A stretch of 39,426 nt of DNA from Rudaea sp. (GTDB lineage Bacteria; Pseudomonadota; Gammaproteobacteria; Xanthomonadales; Rhodanobacteraceae), in contig JARLJU010000132.1 of the NCBI GenBank assembly GCA_031291055.1, positions 1-39,426 on the forward strand. The letters are read 5' to 3'. The notes under the pieces were generated by a model. It did no database searches and was not told the DNA's origin. It worked only from the letters and a program-made list of their open reading frames with translations. Both the position numbers and the translations under genes were made by a program. Below, piece by piece: positions 1-8,869 of this stretch; the stretch's first letter is position 1; every line of letters starts with the position of its first letter.

Positions 1-1
1 C

Positions 2-109
2 GTCAGCGCCTACATCGGGCAGACGGTGACGATCAAGTTCACCGGCAAGGAAGATTCGTCATTGCAGACGTCGTTCGTACTCGACGACATCACCCTGACG
101 GTGCAGTAG
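2..109 (+). CDS. C-terminal end of a secreted protein (5' end outside window)
   Basis: Only the last 35 codons are visible, ending in TAG at 107-109. The residues read [15 protein letters not shown], then [12 protein letters not shown] at the end. This is the pattern of a beta-sandwich C-terminal domain found on secreted proteases and other exported hydrolases of Xanthomonadales, where a closing strand carries a DD-x-x-L-x-V motif. The catalytic part lies outside the window, so the enzyme class cannot be named. The gene converges on the glycosyltransferase at 197-967, and the two share a hairpin terminator. Assignment to an exported protein rests on this short tail alone. Confidence 0.6.
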   Translation, partial: VSAYIGQTVTIKFTGKEDSSLQTSFVLDDITLTVQ

Positions 110-154
110 AAAAAATTCCGGGGTGCAGGACGCGCTCCGGTTTTGCAGCAAACC

Positions 155-186
155 AAAAAAGGGCCGCACAGTGCGGCCCTTTTTTT
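155..186. terminator. Bidirectional rho-independent terminator
   Basis: A perfect 8-bp stem (GGGCCGCA / TGCGGCCC, loop CAG) is flanked by A6 on the left and T6 on the right. It can therefore terminate transcription from both sides. It sits between the converging ends of the partial secreted-protein gene (stop 109) and the glycosyltransferase gene (stop 197). Confidence 0.9.
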
Positions 187-196
187 ATGCGACGAT

Positions 197-967
197 TCAC
201 GCCGGGTCGACAATGATTGGCGGCACCGTGCGCGCGCGCCAGTAGTTGGCGGGCATCAGGCCACCGCGAAGCAGGCGCCAGGCGATCATGCGCGTGATGC
301 GCGCGACGTCGCGCAGCGGGCGGAAATGGCTGGCGCGGCGGTCGTCCTGGTAGCGCGACTCGATCGGCACCGACACCGTACGAATGCCGCGGCGCGCTGC
401 CTCGATGAGGATTTCGCTCTCGAACACGAAGCCGTCATTGGGTAGTTGCAGTGCCAGTTCCACCACCGCCCGCGGGTAATAGCGCTGCCCGCTCTGCGAA
501 TCCACGACGCACTGCCCGCACGCCCATGACACCCAGAAATCAGCCTGCTGGTTACCGAAGCGGTTCTTGCCCGGCGTGTTTTCACGCCCGCGCAGGCGCG
601 CGCCGATGACGATGTGCTGCGGATACTGCGCAGCGGCCGCGAGCAGGCGCGGCAGATCGGCGGCTGCATGCTGGCCGTCGCCATCCATGGTCAGCACGCC
701 GTCGCAGTTCAGCTCGACGGCGCGCCGAAAACCATCCTGCAAGGCACGTGCCTTGCCCAGCGGTTGCGGGTGACGAATGCGTTCGATCGCAAGATCGGCG
801 ATGACTTCGCTGGTGCGGTCGCTTGAACCGTCATCGACAACGATGACTTGTGCACAACGCGTCAGTGCCTCGCTCACGACGTTGCGGATTGCGCGCTCTT
901 CATTCAACGCCGGAATCACGACGACAGCGTTGGTGACGGTGGTTTTCGCTGCTGGTGCATCCCTCAC
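197..967 (-). CDS. Family 2 glycosyltransferase, third gene of a ketosynthase operon
   Basis: Predicted 256-residue GT2 enzyme, probably cytoplasmic and acting on an activated sugar or lipid-linked acceptor. The fold signature is clear: VVVIPALNEE at residues 15-24, VIVVDDGSSDRT at 41-52, and the DxD-type motif DGDGQH at 95-100. The C-terminal part (NDGFVFESEILIEAARRG) resembles polyprenyl-phosphate-type glycosyltransferases. I chose the GTG at 967 because it overlaps the TGA of the upstream chain-length-factor gene as GTGA, repeating the junction style of the previous gene pair. A TTG at 976, with GGAG eight bases upstream, is an alternative. The open frame runs back to 1228 but without a fitting start. 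Context suggests it decorates the product of the two ketosynthase-like proteins, as GT2 enzymes do in aryl polyene clusters. The substrate is unknown. Confidence 0.85.
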   Translation of the reverse strand: MRDAPAAKTTVTNAVVVIPALNEERAIRNVVSEALTRCAQVIVVDDGSSDRTSEVIADLAIERIRHPQPLGKARALQDGFRRAVELNCDGVLTMDGDGQHAAADLPRLLAAAAQYPQHIVIGARLRGRENTPGKNRFGNQQADFWVSWACGQCVVDSQSGQRYYPRAVVELALQLPNDGFVFESEILIEAARRGIRTVSVPIESRYQDDRRASHFRPLRDVARITRMIAWRLLRGGLMPANYWRARTVPPIIVDPA

Positions 968-1773
968 TTCGACCAAGGCAAAATCTCCATGCGCAAGTTC
1001 AATTGTGGGCCGGCCGACAACACCTGCGTGCATGACTCGCGCCGCGCGAGTGCGGTCAACAGCGGCAGGCTGCGTGCAGCGGGGTTGTCGCGATACGAAG
1101 CGTGCAACACGGATGCTTCCGGCGCAAGTTCGGCCACGGCCGTGGTTTGCGGCCGCAAGCGCAGCCGTGCGAAGGCGCGTGGCGACGGCGGTGCGAGTAT
1201 GAAGGCGACGCCGAACGACGCGCGACACGCGACCACGTCCGCAATGGGGCCGACCGCGCCGATGTCGTAGGCCGCCAGCAGCACCGGGCAGGACTCAGTG
1301 CTGGCGAGTAACGCCGCTTCGAGCAGGCCTGCACCGAAGGTGGCCGCGCCCGCGCTGACTGCCGTCGAAGCAGCCATGCAACCGGTGGCGATCGTCCAGT
1401 AGCCGGCGGGTGCATTGTGCACAGAATTGTGGAATCTGGTCGGCGATATTTCTGTCGGTGCACGCACGAGCGTCGCACACAGATAGTCGTTGATGGCCAG
1501 ATCGCCGTAGGCGGAGGCGAACACATTGGGCAATTCGCGAGGGTCGCGTTCAGCCATGGCGCAGGCCTGTTGCGCGACTTCTATGGCAAGCAAGACGCTT
1601 TCCGGCGCACGCCGACGCTCGGTGGGCGCGAGCAAGCCGGGCGCCGGCCGCGATGCCGGGACTGCTGCATTCTCCACTTTGCCGCAGAGCACCTGCCTGC
1701 CCGTTTCCCAGTCCGGCAGTTCGGCGGCCCAGAGGCCGACGCCCTCGATGCCTACGTCGAGCGATGCTTTCAC
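964..1773 (-). CDS. Beta-ketoacyl synthase-like chain-length factor (aryl polyene type)
   Basis: A 269-residue protein with only the N-terminal half of a ketosynthase fold. The segment HNSVHNAPAGYW at residues 115-126 is typical of the short ketoacyl-synthase-like family (PF13723 type) found in aryl polyene clusters. There it is thought to pair with a full ketosynthase and influence chain length. The position equivalent to the active-site Cys reads ATGCMAAS (Cys132). The two catalytic His motifs of a complete ketosynthase are absent because the C-terminal half is missing. It starts with GTG, overlapping the ketosynthase stop by 4 nt (GTGA), and ends overlapping the glycosyltransferase start the same way, so the three genes are translationally coupled. 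Family assignment is firm; the exact metabolite is not known. Confidence 0.8.
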   Translation of the reverse strand: MKASLDVGIEGVGLWAAELPDWETGRQVLCGKVENAAVPASRPAPGLLAPTERRRAPESVLLAIEVAQQACAMAERDPRELPNVFASAYGDLAINDYLCATLVRAPTEISPTRFHNSVHNAPAGYWTIATGCMAASTAVSAGAATFGAGLLEAALLASTESCPVLLAAYDIGAVGPIADVVACRASFGVAFILAPPSPRAFARLRLRPQTTAVAELAPEASVLHASYRDNPAARSLPLLTALARRESCTQVLSAGPQLNLRMEILPWSK

Positions 1774-2969
1774 GCTCGCCCCGCGGCAAATGCCAGGCAG
1801 GAGTTGTTGCCGCCGAAGCCAAACGAATTGGACAGCGCGATACCTATCCCGCGCTCGCGATTGTCAATGACGATCTGTGGGCCGCAGGCCGGATCGAGCG
1901 TCTGCGCATTCAGCGTGCCCGGCACGAAGCCGCGTTCGATCGCCAGCAGTGCGACGACGGCTTCGACGATACCGGCGGCGCCGAGGCAGTGTCCGCTCCA
2001 GCCCTTGGTCGAGCTCGCAAGCGTCGTGGCCGGGAAAATGCGTGCGATCAGCGCCGCCTCGACCTCGTCGTTCTGCCGACTCGCCGTGCCATGCAGGTTG
2101 ATGTAGTCGACGTCGGCCGCGTCCAGGCCTGCGCGCGCCAGCGCGTCGACGAGCGCCAGCTGCGCGCCGAGACCCTGCGGGTGCGGCGCCGACATGTGGT
2201 GCGCATCGCTGGATTCGCCATAACCGGTAAGGCGCGGCGCGGCGTTGTCCACATGTATATTTTCCAGCAACGCAAATCCCGCAGCCTCGCCGAGCGAAAG
2301 GCCGCTTCTATCGGCATCAAATGGCCGGCATGGCTGCGGCGACACCAGTTCCAGCGAGTTGAAACCGTAGAGCACGCTGCCGCACAGGCTGTCGACGCCA
2401 CCGATGATGGCGGCGTCGGCCAGCCCCGTGCGCAGCAGGCGTTCGGCGCAGGCAAACACTTTCGCGCTGGACGAGCATGCCGTGGCGATGGTCAGGCAGG
2501 GGCCGCCGATCGCCAACACCGACTGCACGAACGCGCTCAGCGAATGGGTCTGGTGTACATGGCTCCCGCGTTGGGCCGGGGACAAGCGTCCGTCCGCTTC
2601 GAGTTCGCGGTATGCCCGTTCGGTCTCGCCGATGCTCGACGTCGACGTGCCGAGCACCAGGGCCACGCGCGCGGCGCCGTAGCGCTCGATTGCTGCCCCC
2701 GCCTTCTCGGCGAAGCCATCCTCATGCAGCCCGATCCAGGCCAGGCGATTGTTGCGTGACTCCCAATGCTTCCATCGGGCCGGCAACGCGGCTGTGTCGA
2801 TGCCGGCGACCCGGCCGATCCAGCACGGCAACGGCGTCGCACCGAAAGCATTTTTCACAAGTCCACTTTTTCGCACAAGCATCGCCTGGGCGAGCGCATC
2901 CAGGCCGCGCCCGGCGGCGCAGGTGGCGGTGAAGGCGGTGATGGCGAGCGGCGGGATGCGGGACGGCAA
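1770..2969 (-). CDS. Beta-ketoacyl-[ACP] synthase, aryl polyene type
   Basis: Full-length ketosynthase of about 399 residues with an intact Cys-His-His triad: Cys165 in TATACSSSA, His293 in NLHGTASRQND and His327 in GHCLGAAG. It would catalyse decarboxylative condensation of malonyl-ACP onto a growing acyl chain. It is the first gene of a three-gene minus-strand operon with a chain-length-factor-like partner and a GT2 enzyme, so a role in a polyene or other polyketide-like lipid is likely. There is no ATG in frame near the expected N-terminus. I chose the TTG at 2969 because it gives the usual family start (PPLAITAFTAT). A TTG at 3029 adds 20 residues without homology-like features. Neither start has a strong ribosome-binding site, so the start is uncertain. 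Confidence 0.85.
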   Translation of the reverse strand: MPSRIPPLAITAFTATCAAGRGLDALAQAMLVRKSGLVKNAFGATPLPCWIGRVAGIDTAALPARWKHWESRNNRLAWIGLHEDGFAEKAGAAIERYGAARVALVLGTSTSSIGETERAYRELEADGRLSPAQRGSHVHQTHSLSAFVQSVLAIGGPCLTIATACSSSAKVFACAERLLRTGLADAAIIGGVDSLCGSVLYGFNSLELVSPQPCRPFDADRSGLSLGEAAGFALLENIHVDNAAPRLTGYGESSDAHHMSAPHPQGLGAQLALVDALARAGLDAADVDYINLHGTASRQNDEVEAALIARIFPATTLASSTKGWSGHCLGAAGIVEAVVALLAIERGFVPGTLNAQTLDPACGPQIVIDNRERGIGIALSNSFGFGGNNSCLAFAAGRA

Positions 2970-3113
2970 GAGGGGCGGTGCATTCGAAGGCGGCGGAGCA
3001 GTATAGTTTCGCCCGGCATGGCGTCGCAATGCGCGCCGCGGCTGCTACCATTGCATCGCCGTGGCGTGATTGCCGCCGGGCCGCCGACGATCCGTCCATC
3101 CAGGGAGATCTCC

Positions 3114-4477
<1,364 letters not shown>

Positions 4478-4536
4478 CGGGAGCATTTGTTCAGGAGTAG
4501 GCTAGTCCGACCCCCATTCCGAGACGGGAGCGCCGG

Positions 4537-5022
4537 ATGAAACTCGATATCAACGGGCAAGAACACGAGGTCGATGTACCCGCCGACATGCCGCTGCTGT
4601 GGGTGCTCCGCGACGTGGTCGGTCTGACCGGTACCAAGTTCGGCTGCGGCATGGCGCAATGCGGTGCCTGCACGGTGCACGTCGACGGCACGCCGATCCG
4701 CTCCTGCGTCACGCCGGCCGTGGCGCTCGCCGGCAAGAAGATCACGACGATCGAGGGTTTGAGCGCCGATGCCAATCATGCGGTGCAGCGCGCCTGGATC
4801 GAAACCGATGTCGTGCAATGCGGCTACTGCCAGTCGGGCCAGATCATGTCCGCGGTCGCGCTGCTCGCGCAGAAGCCCAAGCCCACCGACGCCGACATCG
4901 ACGCGGCGATGTCGGGCAACATCTGCCGTTGCGGCACCTACCAGCGCATTCGCAGCGCCGTGCGCCGGGCTTCCGAATTGCTCGCGTTCGAATCGAACCG
5001 GGAGGCCGGCCATGTGGCGTGA
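4537..5022 (+). CDS. iorA: (2Fe-2S)-binding subunit of a molybdenum hydroxylase (isoquinoline 1-oxidoreductase type)
   Basis: A 161-residue electron-transfer subunit with two [2Fe-2S] cluster motifs. The plant-ferredoxin-type cluster uses Cys37, Cys42, Cys45 and Cys57 ([11 protein letters not shown]...C). The helical cluster uses Cys95, Cys98, Cys130 and Cys132 (CGYCQSGQ...CRC). It passes electrons from the molybdopterin subunit encoded by the next gene. It has no signal peptide of its own and is expected to be exported with its Tat-dependent partner. GGGAG precedes the ATG at a good distance. Its last 11 bases overlap the start of the large subunit, so the two are translationally coupled. 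The physiological substrate (aldehyde or N-heterocycle) cannot be read from the sequence. Confidence 0.9.
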   Translation: MKLDINGQEHEVDVPADMPLLWVLRDVVGLTGTKFGCGMAQCGACTVHVDGTPIRSCVTPAVALAGKKITTIEGLSADANHAVQRAWIETDVVQCGYCQSGQIMSAVALLAQKPKPTDADIDAAMSGNICRCGTYQRIRSAVRRASELLAFESNREAGHVA

Positions 5023-7189
5023 ACTCCAATCCGGCGTGGCGAACAACCACGACGTCGGTCGCCGCGAATTTCTCCGCACGGCAGCATCGGTTTCGACCGG
5101 TCTGGTTGTCGCCTGTTTCCTGCCGGTCGGTCTGCACCGCGCCATTGCACAGGCGGCCAGGACTGCGGCGCCGGTCAGTCCAAACGCGTTCGTGCATATT
5201 GCTCCTGACAATACGATCACGATCCTGCTCAAGCACTCGGAAATGGGCCAGGGCGTCTGGACGTCCATTCCGATGGTAATTGCCGAAGAACTCGACTGTG
5301 ACCTCGCGCGGGTGCGGGTCGAGCACGCACCCGCGGCGCCGGCATATGCACACACGGCGTTCGGCATGCAGATGACCGGCGGTTCAACCAGCACCTGGGA
5401 GTCGTTCGATCAGTTGCGCAACGCCGGCGCGGTGGCACGCGCGCTGCTGGTGCAGGCGGCGGTGCAGAAGTGGAATACGCAGGCAGCCGACTGCCATACG
5501 GAAAAGGGCTTCGTGATCTGCGGCGAGCACCGGGCCAGCTACGGCGAACTTGCCGACGCGGCGGCGAACTTGCCGGCACCGGCGACGGTGAAATTGAAGG
5601 ATGCGAAGGACTGGACTGTCATTGGCAAACCGACACGGCGCCTGGACAGCAAGGCCAAGGTCTGCGGTCGGGCCGAGTTCGGCATCGACGTTAAGCGCCC
5701 GGACATGGCCATCGTGCTCGTCGCGCGATCGCCGGTATTCGGCGGCGCGGTCAAATCGTTCGATGCGACCAAGACCAGAGCGGTAGCCGGCGTGATCGAT
5801 GTCGTCCAGGTTCCGAGTGGCATTGCCGTGCTCGGCAAACATTTCTGGGCGGCAAAGACCGGCCGCGATGCGCTGGTCATCGATTGGGATTCCGGCCCCG
5901 GCGCCACCCTGTCGACCGCTGGCCTGCGCGAGGACTATCGCAAGTTGGCTCACACGCCGGGTGCAGTCGCGAAATCCACCGGCGATGTTGAGGCCGCTTT
6001 CACGACCGCAGCGAAGGTACTCGAGGCCGAATACGAAGTGCCGTTCCTCGCGCACGCGCCGATGGAACCGCTGAATTGTACGGTGGAGATCGGAAAGGAC
6101 GGTTGCGACATTTATACAGGGACGCAATTCCAGACGGTCGACCAGGCGGCCGCGGCGGCGATACTTGGCCTCAAGCCCGAACAGGTGCGCATCCATACCA
6201 CCTTCCTCGGCGGCGGCTTTGGCCGGCGCGCGAATCCGACCTCGGATTTCGTCGCGGAGGCGGTGCAGGTGGCCAAGGCTTCGGGCAAGACCGTCAAGGT
6301 GGTATGGACACGCGAGGACGACATCGGTGGTGGTTACTACCGGCCAATGTGGCTGTCACAGCTGCGCGCGGGTCTGGGCAAGGACGGCAAGCCTGTCGCC
6401 TGGACGCATACTGTCGTCGGCCAGTCGATCCTTGCCGGCACGCCGTTCGCGGCGATGATGGTCAAGGATGGCGTCGACGGCACGTCGGTCGAGGGCGCGG
6501 CCGATGCGCCGTATTTCGAGAATATTCCGGCCTGTCACGTCGAATTGCATTCGCCGACCAGCCCGGTCACGGTGCTGTGGTGGCGCTCGGTCGGGCATTC
6601 CAACACCGCGTTTGTGGTCGAGAGTTTCCTCGACGAACTGGCGCACGCGGCGAAGAAGGACCCGCTGGAGTACCGTCGCACGCTGCTGCCGAAGGATTCG
6701 CGCGAACGGCGCGCGCTGGATCTGGCAGCGGACAAATTCGGCTGGGGCAAGCCGTTGGCCAAGGGCCACGCCGCGGGGCTGGCCGTGCATCAGTCGTTTG
6801 GCAGCTATGTCGCGCAGATCGCCGAAGTCTCGGTCGAGGGCAAATCGATCAAGGTGCATCGCGTGGTCTGCGCAGTCGATTGCGGCCCGGCCGTCAATCC
6901 GCTGACGGTCGAGGCGCAGATGCAGTCCGGCATCGTCTTCGGACTCAGCGCTGCCTTGCACAGCGAACTGACGTTCAAGGACGGTAAGGTGGAGCAGAGC
7001 AATTTCCACAATTACCCGGTGCTGCGCATGAGCGAAGCACCGCATATCGAAGTGCATATCGTGCCCAGCACCGACAAGATGGGCGGCTGCGGTGAGCCAG
7101 GTACGCCGCCGATTGCGCCGGCGGTTGCCAATGCCGTATTTGCGCTGACCGGCAAACGCCTGCGCCAGTTGCCGCTGAAGCTTGCTTAG
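5012..7189 (+). CDS. iorB: Molybdopterin-binding subunit of aldehyde/isoquinoline oxidoreductase, Tat-exported
   Basis: A 725-residue large subunit of a xanthine-dehydrogenase-family enzyme that hydroxylates aldehydes or N-heterocycles. The N-terminus carries a twin-arginine signal (GRREFLRTA, Arg17-Arg18, followed by a hydrophobic stretch to about residue 40), so the complex is folded in the cytoplasm and exported. The motif [12 protein letters not shown] and the Gly-rich [11 protein letters not shown] match molybdopterin-binding regions. The C-terminal [10 protein letters not shown] (Glu695) supplies the catalytic Glu of the family. The ATG at 5012 has a GGGAGG site seven bases upstream and overlaps iorA by 11 nt. 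No small third subunit or XdhC-like chaperone is in the window. Confidence 0.9.
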   Translation: MWRELQSGVANNHDVGRREFLRTAASVSTGLVVACFLPVGLHRAIAQAARTAAPVSPNAFVHIAPDNTITILLKHSEMGQGVWTSIPMVIAEELDCDLARVRVEHAPAAPAYAHTAFGMQMTGGSTSTWESFDQLRNAGAVARALLVQAAVQKWNTQAADCHTEKGFVICGEHRASYGELADAAANLPAPATVKLKDAKDWTVIGKPTRRLDSKAKVCGRAEFGIDVKRPDMAIVLVARSPVFGGAVKSFDATKTRAVAGVIDVVQVPSGIAVLGKHFWAAKTGRDALVIDWDSGPGATLSTAGLREDYRKLAHTPGAVAKSTGDVEAAFTTAAKVLEAEYEVPFLAHAPMEPLNCTVEIGKDGCDIYTGTQFQTVDQAAAAAILGLKPEQVRIHTTFLGGGFGRRANPTSDFVAEAVQVAKASGKTVKVVWTREDDIGGGYYRPMWLSQLRAGLGKDGKPVAWTHTVVGQSILAGTPFAAMMVKDGVDGTSVEGAADAPYFENIPACHVELHSPTSPVTVLWWRSVGHSNTAFVVESFLDELAHAAKKDPLEYRRTLLPKDSRERRALDLAADKFGWGKPLAKGHAAGLAVHQSFGSYVAQIAEVSVEGKSIKVHRVVCAVDCGPAVNPLTVEAQMQSGIVFGLSAALHSELTFKDGKVEQSNFHNYPVLRMSEAPHIEVHIVPSTDKMGGCGEPGTPPIAPAVANAVFALTGKRLRQLPLKLA

Positions 7190-7213
7190 CGGCGGCGAAG
7201 GAGAACCGCCCGA

Positions 7214-7239
7214 GGCTCGCAGCGCCACTGCTGCGAGCC
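7214..7239. terminator. Hairpin between convergent iorB and the peptide maturation dehydrogenase
   Basis: A perfect 10-bp inverted repeat (GGCTCGCAGC / GCTGCGAGCC) with a 6-base loop occupies most of the 50-bp gap between the two converging stops. There is no T-run on either side, so it may act as a transcription barrier or an RNA 3'-end stabiliser rather than a classical terminator. Confidence 0.6.
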
Positions 7240-8430
7240 CTACGCCGGCGCCGGCACGCCGTCCGGCCACACCTTGCGGTTCGGGTCGAACTCGAAAGTT
7301 TCGCATTCGGCGCCGCGCACGCCGAAGCCGCAGACCGCGAGCGGGCTTTCGCGCAATGGGTCCAGGCCGAACGCCTGCTCGATGTCGGCTTCGTTGATCG
7401 CTGCGGTGATGAAGGCGCCCAGTCCGAATTCGGTGGCCGAGATGTACAGCGTCTGCGACAGATGCCCGGCGTCGAGGATCGTCGCGCGATAAGCCTTGGT
7501 ATGGTTGCGGTATTTCCAGAACGTGCGCGGGAAGCGCGACACCAGCACGATCATGACCGGCACATCGATGTAATACTTTTGCGCGGCGACCATGATCCGC
7601 GCCAGCGCCTTCAGGTCGCCCGCTGCCGGCGCCGGCAGCGGTTCCAGCGCGTGATCGATCGGGTGGTAGTGGTACAGGCCCGGTGCGATGCCTTCCACGC
7701 GCTGGATGAGCAAGTAGGCCTCGGTCGGATGCAGGCCGCCGCCGGATGGGCTGGTGCGCTTGATCACCACGTTGTCGGCGTGGATCTCGTACGCCGCCTG
7801 CGCGCCGAATATGCGTCGCATCAGATGCGAGAAAGTGGATTTGTCCACCAAGGCCGCCGGGTCGTAGTTGCGGCAGGTCGCGCGCCGCGCCAGGATCTCG
7901 TCGAGCGGCGTGGCCTCGCTGGCCGGCAGCGCGATGCGCTCGGCGGCGGGCACGCGATCGAGCACATGCGGCGGCGGCGGTCCCAGGCGCTCGAACAGTT
8001 CGCTCATCGTGCACAGACCGGCATTGATCGCGTCCTCCCCCGAGGTGATGCCGCGCCAGCGCCCGAAATAGTGCGACACCGCCGAATGCGTGTGCCAGTT
8101 CGCCGCGCGCAGCCGCTCGTCGCGTTCGCGCACGGCCGCATGCGCGTCATCGTCGCCGATCAGCAGGCCCTTGGCCAGAAGACTGCGCAGCAATTCGCTG
8201 CCGTGGCGGGCGCTGAGCGCCTCGAAGTCATGCCAGGGCGCAGCGGTCAGCGAGTTCAGCATTGCCACTTCGGCGGCGCTCACGAGCATTTCTGCATCGA
8301 GATGCGGCGCCAAAGCCAAGAGTTCGATGCGTGCGTCCAGGCCGTCGCCGCCGTTGAGCAGGGAATCCAGATCGAAACTGAGCTTCTCGCGCGGCTCGAT
8401 CAGCAGGATGGCGCAGCGGCGCAGTTTCAT
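7240..8430 (-). CDS. SagB-type FMN dehydrogenase (putative peptide maturation dehydrogenase)
   Basis: A 396-residue protein. The C-terminal two thirds (about 175-372) is a nitroreductase-fold, FMN-dependent dehydrogenase of the SagB type. It carries RRATCRNYD at 182-190, PSGGGLHPTEAY at 228-239, GLYHYHP at 251-257, and WKYRNHTKAYR at 305-315, which contains the Lys-Tyr pair conserved in azoline oxidases. The first 130 residues have no catalytic motif and could be a partner- or leader-binding domain. SagB enzymes oxidise azolines made by a YcaO cyclodehydratase, but no YcaO gene is nearby. The best match I know is the computational family called putative peptide maturation dehydrogenase (I recall TIGR04511). 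The ATG at 8430 gives the natural N-terminus; the frame stays open to 8553. It is divergent from the NHLP-like precursor gene, supporting action on that peptide. Confidence 0.85.
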   Translation of the reverse strand: MKLRRCAILLIEPREKLSFDLDSLLNGGDGLDARIELLALAPHLDAEMLVSAAEVAMLNSLTAAPWHDFEALSARHGSELLRSLLAKGLLIGDDDAHAAVRERDERLRAANWHTHSAVSHYFGRWRGITSGEDAINAGLCTMSELFERLGPPPPHVLDRVPAAERIALPASEATPLDEILARRATCRNYDPAALVDKSTFSHLMRRIFGAQAAYEIHADNVVIKRTSPSGGGLHPTEAYLLIQRVEGIAPGLYHYHPIDHALEPLPAPAAGDLKALARIMVAAQKYYIDVPVMIVLVSRFPRTFWKYRNHTKAYRATILDAGHLSQTLYISATEFGLGAFITAAINEADIEQAFGLDPLRESPLAVCGFGVRGAECETFEFDPNRKVWPDGVPAPA

Positions 8431-8537
8431 CGACGATCCCCGTGAATTGCAACGCGCCAACTTAGGGCCTTCGGCCGCCCCTGGCAAGCCCCAAGATGGC
8501 GCGTCGGCGCGATGTTGTGCGCCAGTGAATATCCCTA

Positions 8538-8566
8538 TTGTTGCCGGAACCACCCGCGGCTAGACT
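8538..8566 (+). promoter_or_regulatory. Candidate sigma-70 promoter of the RiPP-like precursor gene
   Basis: TTGTTG at 8538-8543 and TAGACT at 8561-8566 are separated by exactly 17 bases. They lie 33 bases before the ATG of the precursor gene, with a GGGGG ribosome-binding site between. The 169-bp divergent region 8431-8599 must also hold the promoter of the dehydrogenase gene, which I could not place. Confidence 0.45.
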
Positions 8567-8599
8567 GATTGCGCCGCCTTCGCGGCTACAGGGGGCTTT

Positions 8600-8869
8600 A
8601 TGGCTAACAATCCAAAACCGTTGCCGGCCAACGTGGTCGCGCAATTGCTCAGCAAACTGGGCAGCGACGATACGTTTCGTGCCTTGTTCCAGTCAAACCC
8701 GGTGGAAGCGCTGAGACAGGTTGGTGCGCCCGATCCGGAAGGTTGCGCGCATTGCCTGAAGGTGCCGACGCTGGCGTCCAAGGAATCGATCAAAGCAGCA
8801 CAAACGGCTTTAACGACGCAGCTTGCCGGAAATCTTGGCCAAAACCCGCCGACATTGCTGGTGCGCTAG
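8600..8869 (+). CDS. NHLP-related RiPP precursor peptide (putative modified peptide)
   Basis: A small 89-residue protein. Residues 12-42 (LLSKLGSDDTFRALF, then NPVEALRQVG) closely follow the helical nitrile-hydratase-like leader pattern D-x-x-F-R-x-x-L-x-x-[DN]-P-x-x-A-L. Just after this come Cys49 and Cys52 in EGCAHCLKV, then a Ser/Thr/Gln-rich tail (TLASKESIKAAQTALTTQ) ending PPTLLVR. I recognise it as a member of the computationally defined NHLP-related RiPP peptide family (I recall TIGR04509). There is no clear double-Gly protease site; VGA at 41-43 and AGNLG at 76-80 are the only candidates. A GGGGG site lies about five bases before the ATG. Its stop codon overlaps the opposing stop of the cyclase-domain gene in the palindrome CTAG. 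The chemical modification is unknown. Confidence 0.8.
   Translation: MANNPKPLPANVVAQLLSKLGSDDTFRALFQSNPVEALRQVGAPDPEGCAHCLKVPTLASKESIKAAQTALTTQLAGNLGQNPPTLLVR

Noticed and set aside
1653..2759. A 368-codon open frame antisense to the ketosynthase genes
   Set aside because: Arg/Ala-rich shadow of two well-supported ketosynthase-family genes.
197..2969. A complete aryl polyene biosynthetic cluster
   Set aside because: Only three genes of that type are present, and both flanks are unrelated genes.
6356..8014. A 552-codon minus-strand frame spanning iorB and the dehydrogenase
   Set aside because: It overlaps two well-supported genes in the wrong frame and shows no domain.
7240..8869. Reading the SagB-like enzyme as part of a classical thiazole/oxazole (TOMM) cluster
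   Set aside because: No YcaO cyclodehydratase or E1-like partner is present in the window, so I only claim a RiPP-like system with unknown chemistry.
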